From positions 1 through 11,619 of the forward strand of contig JAJYAE010000129.1 of NCBI GenBank assembly GCA_021779695.1: a stretch of 11,619 bases of DNA, in the 5' to 3' direction. Positions 6,176 through 11,619 of this stretch are shown in pieces. The stretch comes from Acidobacteriota bacterium. Its GTDB lineage: Bacteria > Acidobacteriota > Terriglobia > Terriglobales > Acidobacteriaceae. The translations under genes and the position numbers were made by a program. Under the pieces are notes generated by a model. It was given only the letters and a program-made list of their open reading frames with translations, made no database searches and was not told where the DNA came from. Numbering within the stretch: position 1 is the first letter of the stretch; every line of letters begins with the position of its first letter.

Positions 6176-8392
6176 ATGAATAGTCTCGCAAATCGCACGG
6201 CTTATGTTTGTTTGCTGCTTTGTGCGATTTCGCCGCTATCTCTTCATCGTTTATCCATTGCGCAGGATGTAAGCAGTGACCAGGCAAATGCGCGGGACAT
6301 ATACGCAAACAAGGTGGGCCAGACTTATCACTACGCCTTCGGTCAAAACAACATCTCTGCGCCTGGAAACGCTGCAGTGGAAGGGAACAACTTCCTTCAG
6401 CCAGGCGCGTTTCCTGATGCTGCCTACTGCGGGCATTGCCATCGCGAGGCCTATCACCAGTGGCGCGAATCGTTGCACGCCAATTCGTTTCGCTCGCCCT
6501 TCTACCGCACAAGCGTCAACATATTGTCGCGCACCAAAGGCATTGAATATGCTCGTCACTGTGACAGTTGCCACAACCCAATTGGCATATTCGCCGGCGC
6601 TCTAGATTCACATGCTACAGTCGACCGCTCTTTTGACCGCGATGGCTTGACCTGCACCACCTGCCATTCAATTCAGTGGATCGACTCGAAGCGCGGCAAT
6701 GGCAGTTATGTTTTGGGCGTTCCCTCGGTGCTTGTCGATGAGCACGGCAGCCGGATTCCGGGCCAGGTGCCGGACGCGGAGATTCTGGCGCATCTTGACC
6801 GCCATTCCAAGGCTGTAATGCAGGACATCTATCGTACGCCGGAGTTTTGCGGCACCTGCCACAAGGCAAGCCTTCCCCCACAACTCAACGATTACAAGTG
6901 GATTCGCGCATTTACGACCTACGATGAGTGGCAGAATTCCAAATTCTCCAATCGTTCACCGCTCACCTTCTATACGGCCGACTTCACCACCTGCCAGGGC
7001 TGTCATATGCTGCGCGCATCGAACGCGCTGCCCGAACCCGGCGCCAAGGACGGCACATTTGCGTCGCACCGTTGGACTGCGGGAAATACTGCGGTTCCTT
7101 TTTATTACGGATTTGACGAGCAACTCGACAAGACGATCGCATTTCTCCGCAGCGGCAACTTTCTCAACGTAGACATCTTTGGTCTGAGACTGGGCAACAG
7201 CGACAAGTTGATTGCTCCTCTAGGCACGGTCCCATTCAAGCTGCAGCGCGGCGAGGTTGTCGAAGCGCTGGTTGTCATTCAGAACAAGAACATCGGTCAC
7301 TCGCTGGTCCCTGAAGTTCGCGATCTGTATGAAGCCTGGGTTCAATTCACTGCGAGCGACGCCACCGGCAAGACGATCTACTCAAGTGGGTATTTGAAGC
7401 CAGATGGAACCCTCGAGCCGAGCGCACACAGCTTCACTAATCGCCCCGTCGACGTGGTGGGCAACTTTGTGGACGATCACATGGTATGGGCCATTCACTC
7501 CGTGGCGTACGACAACACGATTCAGTCCGGCAGCTCTGCGCTGGTGCGGTACCGCTTCAGCCTTCCGGCCACCGTCAACGGGCCCATCAGCTTGAAAGCC
7601 CAGGTAAACTATCGTCATCTCCGGCAAAGTTACCTGAATAATATCTTCGGTTCAGGTCATCCTGCTTATCCTGTCGTGGAGATTGCTTCACGCACGCGCA
7701 TCTTGAAGATCGGTGCCAATGCGCCGGAAGAGCCAATGTCCGGCGACAACCCGGACTGGATGCGCTGGAATAACCTGGGCATCAGTTACCTTGACCAGTT
7801 GCAATATCCGGACGCACTCAACGCCTTTCAGCAGGTTACGCGCCTGCGCCCTGAGTACAAGGACGGATATATCAACCTGGCTTTGACGTTTATTGATTGG
7901 GAAAAATACAATCTGGCCGCTGAACCCCTGGAAAAGGCGCTTGCCCTGCGACCAGGTGACGCGCGCGCACTTTACTATCGGGCGATTGTAGAGCGACGCG
8001 AGCGAAACTCTGACGCCGAAGTAGCTGACCTGGAAAAGGTAGTAACTCAGTATCCTGAGTGCCGCGATGCGCGTCGTGAATTAGGCATCTCCTACTATCA
8101 GGGGCATCGGCCTGAGCAAGCCATTGAGCAGTTCAAAGCGCTGCAGGCCATTGATCCCGATGATCTGGCAGCACATTACAACCTCGCCATTCTTTATCGC
8201 CGAAAGGGAATGAGGAAGCAGGCCGAGCAGGAAGCTGCGCAGTACACCATGAAGCGGGTTGATCCGGGGGCACCGACTTACTCCCTCGATTATCTCCGCA
8301 AGCATCCCGAGATATCCAACGAAAGTGTTCCCTGGCATCTCCACACCGACATGAAGAGCCAGACGAAAGACCCTGGACCGGGGTCGCAATAA
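6176..8392 (+). CDS. Five-heme cytochrome c554-type protein with C-terminal TPRs
   Basis: A 738-aa exported electron-transfer protein. A Sec-type signal peptide (about 1-30, hydrophobic core YVCLLLCAISPLSL) is followed by five CXXCH heme-attachment sites at Cys85, Cys129, Cys160, Cys225 and Cys273. The first sits in a CXXCHxxxYxxWxxSxHA arrangement typical of the cytochrome c554 family; His101 is a likely distal ligand. Residues about 345-510 form a beta-rich domain with the GHSLVP motif (374-379) often seen after the heme region in such proteins. Residues about 525-690 are TPR units (for example WNNLGISYLDQLQYPDALNA). The protein should be mature outside the cytoplasm, where hemes are attached. 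It has its own upstream promoter and is followed 16 bases later by the FG-GAP gene. The ATG start has no strong Shine-Dalgarno. The substrate and redox partner are unknown; assigning nitrogen chemistry from the c554 fold alone would be unsafe. Confidence 0.9.
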   Translation: MNSLANRTAYVCLLLCAISPLSLHRLSIAQDVSSDQANARDIYANKVGQTYHYAFGQNNISAPGNAAVEGNNFLQPGAFPDAAYCGHCHREAYHQWRESLHANSFRSPFYRTSVNILSRTKGIEYARHCDSCHNPIGIFAGALDSHATVDRSFDRDGLTCTTCHSIQWIDSKRGNGSYVLGVPSVLVDEHGSRIPGQVPDAEILAHLDRHSKAVMQDIYRTPEFCGTCHKASLPPQLNDYKWIRAFTTYDEWQNSKFSNRSPLTFYTADFTTCQGCHMLRASNALPEPGAKDGTFASHRWTAGNTAVPFYYGFDEQLDKTIAFLRSGNFLNVDIFGLRLGNSDKLIAPLGTVPFKLQRGEVVEALVVIQNKNIGHSLVPEVRDLYEAWVQFTASDATGKTIYSSGYLKPDGTLEPSAHSFTNRPVDVVGNFVDDHMVWAIHSVAYDNTIQSGSSALVRYRFSLPATVNGPISLKAQVNYRHLRQSYLNNIFGSGHPAYPVVEIASRTRILKIGANAPEEPMSGDNPDWMRWNNLGISYLDQLQYPDALNAFQQVTRLRPEYKDGYINLALTFIDWEKYNLAAEPLEKALALRPGDARALYYRAIVERRERNSDAEVADLEKVVTQYPECRDARRELGISYYQGHRPEQAIEQFKALQAIDPDDLAAHYNLAILYRRKGMRKQAEQEAAQYTMKRVDPGAPTYSLDYLRKHPEISNESVPWHLHTDMKSQTKDPGPGSQ

Positions 8393-8395
8393 GTC

Positions 8396-8404
8396 GGAAG
8401 GAAA
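8396..8404 (+). promoter_or_regulatory. Shine-Dalgarno deciding a GTG start
   Basis: GGAAGGAAA, with AGGA at 8399-8402, lies six bases before GTG 8409, inside the 16-base gap after the cytochrome stop. It supports the GTG start, which is also the start that retains a complete twin-arginine signal. Confidence 0.75.
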
Positions 8405-8408
8405 CCCT

Positions 8409-10304
8409 GTGAAACTTCGCTCTCCCAGCCGTCGTAAATTTATCCAGTCGCTCAGCCGCGCGGCGCTGGTGCTCCCGTTTGCCGACGTGCTTGCACTCGC
8501 GGGGCAGCAACCACCGGATTCTCAATCTGAGACGCTGAAAATTGGCCCCATGGAGCGCAGCTACGATGCAAAACCCGCACCTCCGCCGCCGGGGCCTAAG
8601 TCGCCCATTGAAGGGACACCGCTGGGAGTAACTTTCGATGAGGTCGCACCCCAGGCCGGACTAACGGAAAAAACCATTTATGGTGGAGAGTTCAAGAACA
8701 AGTATCTGCTTGAAACGACCGGCTGCGGCCTCGCCTTCTACGATTACGACCACGATGGATGGGTGGATCTTTTCCTCGTCAATGGGTGGCGCCTGGAGGG
8801 ATTTGCCAAGGGCCAGGAGCCGCACTGCCGTCTATTCAAGAACAATCGCGATGGCACGTTTACCGACGTAAGCGTGGGCTCCGGACTGGAGCATAAATTC
8901 GGCTGGGGACAGGCATGTTGCGTGGGCGACTATAACAACGATGGCATCGACGATCTCTTCGTTACCTACTACGGACAGAACGCACTTTACCGCAACAATG
9001 GCAATGGAACCTTCACTGATGTGACGAAGGAAGCCGGACTTATCCAGTCCGGTCCCAAGATCCGCTGGAATACAGGCTGCACCTTTGTAGACTATGACCG
9101 CGACGGGCATCTGGATCTTTTTGTTGCCAACTATGTTGATCTTGATCTGAAAACTGCGCCCCTGCCTGAAGACGGGCCCTGCACTTATAAAGGCATTCTC
9201 GTGGCGTGCGGGCCGCCGGGACTTCCGGGCGGCAAGAACATTCTCTATCACAATCAAGGTGACGGCACTTTCCTTGACGTCAGCGAAAAGTCCGGCATGT
9301 GGACAGCGGTAGGCACCTATGGTCTGAGCGTTGCGGCTTCCGACCTGGACGGCGACGGATGGCCTGACATCTATGTCGCCAATGACTCAGCTCCTGCTAC
9401 CTTCTATCTCAACCAGAAGGATGGAACCTTCCGTGACATAGCAGTGGAAGCCGGAGCCGCACTCTCCGCAGAGGCCAAACCGCAGGCTGGCATGGGCGTT
9501 TCGATAGGCGACTATCTCCGGAACGGAAACTTCGACATCGTTAAGACAAACTTCGCCGGGGATACAGATTCTCTCTATACCAATCTTGGCGACGGTAACT
9601 TTGAAGACCGCACTTATCCTGGCGGGTTGGGTGTGAACACACGGCTGCTGGGCTGGGGTGTGGGATTCTTCGACATGGATAACGACGGATGGCCGGACAT
9701 TCTAATGTCAAATGGCCATGTCTATCCCGAGGTTGATAGTTCCAAGACAGATCTGAAATATGCCGAGCACAAATATCTCTATCGCAACCTGCGCAACGGG
9801 CGCTTTGAAGATGTGACCGACAAAGCCGGCGCGGGCATCCTGGAAAACGCCCCGGCGCGAGGCTGTGCCTTTGGCGACTATGACAACGATGGCGTCATTG
9901 ACGTTGCCGTCAACTGCATTAACTCAGCTCCGCAGCTTCTGCGCTGCACCTCTACGCTCAATCGCAACTGGATCAAGGTGAAGCTCGTTGGAACCAAATC
10001 TAATCGCTCAGGGATTGGGAGCCGCGTCATCGTGACCGCAACCACCACGCTGGGCGCGGCCAAAGCCCTCGTGCAAACCGACGAGCTGCGCAGCGGAGGG
10101 AGCTATTTCTCACAGAATGATCTGCGGCTTCACTTCGGGCTCGACCAAGCCAAGCAGGTTCATTTGGTGCAGGTGCACTGGCTCAGTGGGCAGGTCGATG
10201 AATTTCACAATCTCGATGCAAATCGCCTGTACGTGCTTGAAGAGGGTGGAAAAATTCTGAAGTCCGATCCGCTTACACCCGCAAAGCGCAAGGCTCACGC
10301 TTAG
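8409..10304 (+). CDS. Tat-exported FG-GAP/ASPIC-UnbV (CRTAC1-like) protein
   Basis: A 631-aa protein. The N-terminus has a twin-arginine signal: SRRKFIQ at residues 7-13, then a mild hydrophobic stretch, so it is probably exported folded. Seven FG-GAP/VCBS-type units follow, each centred on a DxDxDGxxD-like calcium loop, at about residues 111, 173, 227, 311, 367, 421 and 489; these should form a seven-bladed beta-propeller. The fifth unit is degenerate (DYLRNGNFD). Between units 3 and 4 lies a Cys258...Cys267 loop (CTYKG, ACGPPGLPGG) characteristic of this family. An ASPIC/UnbV domain closes the protein (about 534-601; NRSGIGSRV through HWLSGQVDEF). No enzymatic activity is established for the family, which is common in Acidobacteria and Planctomycetes; adhesion or partner binding is usually assumed. 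The position directly behind the multiheme cytochrome argues for a shared extracytoplasmic task. Confidence 0.9.
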   Translation: MKLRSPSRRKFIQSLSRAALVLPFADVLALAGQQPPDSQSETLKIGPMERSYDAKPAPPPPGPKSPIEGTPLGVTFDEVAPQAGLTEKTIYGGEFKNKYLLETTGCGLAFYDYDHDGWVDLFLVNGWRLEGFAKGQEPHCRLFKNNRDGTFTDVSVGSGLEHKFGWGQACCVGDYNNDGIDDLFVTYYGQNALYRNNGNGTFTDVTKEAGLIQSGPKIRWNTGCTFVDYDRDGHLDLFVANYVDLDLKTAPLPEDGPCTYKGILVACGPPGLPGGKNILYHNQGDGTFLDVSEKSGMWTAVGTYGLSVAASDLDGDGWPDIYVANDSAPATFYLNQKDGTFRDIAVEAGAALSAEAKPQAGMGVSIGDYLRNGNFDIVKTNFAGDTDSLYTNLGDGNFEDRTYPGGLGVNTRLLGWGVGFFDMDNDGWPDILMSNGHVYPEVDSSKTDLKYAEHKYLYRNLRNGRFEDVTDKAGAGILENAPARGCAFGDYDNDGVIDVAVNCINSAPQLLRCTSTLNRNWIKVKLVGTKSNRSGIGSRVIVTATTTLGAAKALVQTDELRSGGSYFSQNDLRLHFGLDQAKQVHLVQVHWLSGQVDEFHNLDANRLYVLEEGGKILKSDPLTPAKRKAHA

Positions 10305-10312
10305 AGATCACC

Positions 10313-10795
10313 ATGATGCGGACGATTTTTTTGCTCTGTACTATCGCTTCATCCGTTCCAGGCATGGGGCAGGCAACAACCGCGTGTCCCTGGCTCTCAA
10401 CCGGAACAGCAGCGAACCTTCTCGGCGGCGATATAACGGTTTCATCGCATGTGGAGGGCACCTGGGCTGGTTCGTGCCGTTTCATGCGGCTGATCAGCCC
10501 CGCCGCATCCTCCATCGAGGTATTGGTCGGGCCAAAGGACACGCATCCCTGTCCGCAAGGCAATCTGAAACTCCCAGCGCTAGGCAATGGGGCGGTACAA
10601 TGCACGCATACGGTATCACCGAGTCAGCCGTCCAGCATTATCGCGGGACGCATCCGAGATGTGTACTTTGTAATAACCATGACAGGCATTCCTGGCGCAA
10701 TGACCCCGGAGCCTTCGGATCCACGTCTTGCCGATGCCTTTGCCGCGTCGCCACTCGAGCGCGTCGCAGAACAAGTCGTAGGCAATCTGTATTGA
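10313..10795 (+). CDS. Small secreted four-cysteine protein, 160 aa
   Basis: I do not recognise a named family. The protein has a short Sec signal peptide (MMRTIFLLCTIASSVPG, cleavage probably near residues 19-21). The mature part has four cysteines (Cys25, Cys55, Cys80, Cys97) that could form two disulfides. The N-terminal stretch CPWLSTGTAANLLGG looks like the opening of small secreted proteins in which a Cys-containing helix packs on a beta-sheet. Actinobacterial DUF3558-like lipoproteins have a similar pattern, but no lipobox is seen here and I do not claim homology. It starts eight bases after the stop of the FG-GAP gene, so it is probably the last gene of the cytochrome operon. The Shine-Dalgarno is weak (AGAG, overlapping the preceding stop). 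ATG 10316 is an equally good start. Confidence 0.7.
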   Translation: MMRTIFLLCTIASSVPGMGQATTACPWLSTGTAANLLGGDITVSSHVEGTWAGSCRFMRLISPAASSIEVLVGPKDTHPCPQGNLKLPALGNGAVQCTHTVSPSQPSSIIAGRIRDVYFVITMTGIPGAMTPEPSDPRLADAFAASPLERVAEQVVGNLY

Positions 10796-11175
10796 GCCCA
10801 AGAACGGCAGTAGGCCCGGACGTAACTCCACGCTGAAGCTTCGCCGGGATGAAATGGGCAAATCTTCATTGTGCCGGCTGTGTTAGGTGAACTCTGCCCC
10901 GTACACGGTGTCGAAGTGGATGGGGCAGGAGAGTGGAGGGCGCACGGTCGCTCCTGCCCCTGATGCGGATCAGATCCGCAAGGCGGATTTTGGGCAGGTT
11001 TGCGTACCCACTGACGATATGCTTCGCTTCGCCGATTGTGAACTAAGTTGCGTCTGGGTTGCCTTCAAGCTCGATCCTCGCGCGACTCATCCCAGGTGCG
11101 AAGGCTGGAGCGTATCGCCACCTGGCGTAAATGGCTAGCGCCGCCGTCACTGATTGGGGTATTCTCCGGAATAAC
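10796..11175. other. 380-base intergenic region without a supportable gene
   Basis: Short open frames on either strand here have no start signals or recognisable motifs, and I leave them out. The region separates the end of the cytochrome operon from the FHA gene. Its one clear structure is the set of hairpins at 10922-10998. I see no convincing sigma70 promoter for the FHA gene. Confidence 0.55.
10922..10998 (+). promoter_or_regulatory. Nested, mutually exclusive hairpins
   Basis: GGGGCAGGAG (10922-10931) pairs perfectly with CTCCTGCCCC (10951-10960). TGCGGAT (10964-10970) pairs with ATCCGCA (10974-10980) across a three-base loop. The same ATCCGC (10974-10979) can instead pair with GCGGAT (10983-10988) across another three-base loop, whose stem runs into TTTT (10988-10991). 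CCTGCCC (10953-10959) can also pair with GGGCAGG (10992-10998). Two alternative folds are thus possible. The second local hairpin plus TTTT resembles a weak intrinsic terminator for the operon to the left. Alternatively the element belongs to a long leader of the FHA gene, whose start is about 180 bases further on. Confidence 0.4.
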
Positions 11176-11619
11176 ATGAAAAGATCTGTGCTGCCGACGT
11201 TTAACACGCTTTTGTTGCTGATCGACGGCTCAACCCAGCGTGAGGCAGTCATCGCTCACTCGCCATTCACGATTGGCCGTTCTCCGGACAAAGACCTGAT
11301 ACTTCCATATCCCTATATCTCACGAAGTCACGCTGAGATCGTATTCGACGCGGGCCAGTTTTACCTGGTCGACTGCGGCAGTAAGAGCGGCAGTTTTGTC
11401 AACGGCGAGCCAGTCTTGCGCCAGGCCCTCATGCCGAATGACGTGATCCGCTTAGGCACATTGCAAGGGCCACTGCTGCGCTTCTGCAAGCAGGAGGATA
11501 CAACATCTGCCTTAAGCGGACTGCTTCACCAGGAGATGCCGGAATCGGATTTGGAGAAGCTCAGCTGGTTTCTGGATGCTGCCCGCAAACTCAACATGGT
11601 GGGCGCGGTCCACGAAATA
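11176..11619 (+). CDS. FHA-domain protein, 5' part (runs off the window)
   Basis: The frame is open from ATG 11176 to the last base: 148 codons with no stop. GGA at 11168-11170 lies five bases before the start, a short Shine-Dalgarno. Residues about 10-105 form a forkhead-associated domain, which binds phosphothreonine. The core motifs are GRS (34-36), ISRSHAEI (48-55) and a C-terminal NG turn (76-77) after GSKSGSFV. There is no signal peptide, so the protein is cytoplasmic at least at this end. The following helix (LEKLSWFLDAARKLN, about 126-140) resembles the linker that in related proteins leads to a GAF domain and then an output domain such as a PP2C/SpoIIE phosphatase or a cyclase. The output domain here is outside the window, so the overall function is open. 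A phosphorylation-dependent signalling role is likely. Confidence 0.85.
   Translation, partial: MKRSVLPTFNTLLLLIDGSTQREAVIAHSPFTIGRSPDKDLILPYPYISRSHAEIVFDAGQFYLVDCGSKSGSFVNGEPVLRQALMPNDVIRLGTLQGPLLRFCKQEDTTSALSGLLHQEMPESDLEKLSWFLDAARKLNMVGAVHEI

Noticed and set aside
10887..11138. 83-codon frame starting with GTG between the small secreted protein and the FHA gene.
   Set aside because: No Shine-Dalgarno, no recognisable motif, and it reads straight through the hairpin cluster, which better explains the sequence.

Overview
The window looks like a chromosomal segment of a moderately GC-rich bacterium. It is most likely Acidobacteriota (Terriglobia-like). This assignment is inferred from the gene content (TPR-rich secreted proteins, a cytochrome c554-type multiheme cytochrome fused to TPRs, a CRTAC1-type FG-GAP/UnbV protein, an FHA-domain regulator), not from any marker gene.

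Left part (about 1-4030), an accessory-looking region. After about 300 bases with no supportable gene comes a small leftward gene of unknown function (309-611, GTG start with a good Shine-Dalgarno). A divergent intergenic region follows, with a perfect 12-bp inverted repeat (681-720). Then comes a large rightward gene (848-3886) for a single-chain restriction-modification enzyme of the Type ISP-like family: PD-(D/E)XK-type nuclease, helical coupler, N6-adenine methyltransferase and specificity domain, with no helicase visible. Its middle, specificity-determining part has clearly weaker GC bias at third codon positions than its ends. About 110 bases downstream of its stop is a stretch laid out like the 3' end of a tRNA or tmRNA, ending in CCA (3996-4028). 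It may be the attachment scar of a defence-carrying island.

Middle and right part (4187-10795), an extracytoplasmic module. A 600-aa secreted TPR protein is followed by a near-consensus sigma70 promoter (TTTACA-17-TATACT, 6017-6045) and a leader of about 125 nt that can fold. The promoter drives a tight three-gene cluster: a five-heme cytochrome c with a C-terminal TPR domain, a Tat-exported seven-bladed FG-GAP/ASPIC-UnbV (CRTAC1-like) protein, and a small secreted four-cysteine protein. The gaps between these genes are 16 and 8 bases, so co-transcription is likely. Everything in this block appears to act outside the cytoplasm. The TPR domains probably serve as protein-protein scaffolds around the redox protein, but the substrate is unknown.

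Right end (10796-11619). A 380-base gap holds a set of mutually exclusive hairpins (10922-10998). It is followed by the start of a gene for an FHA-domain protein that runs off the window.
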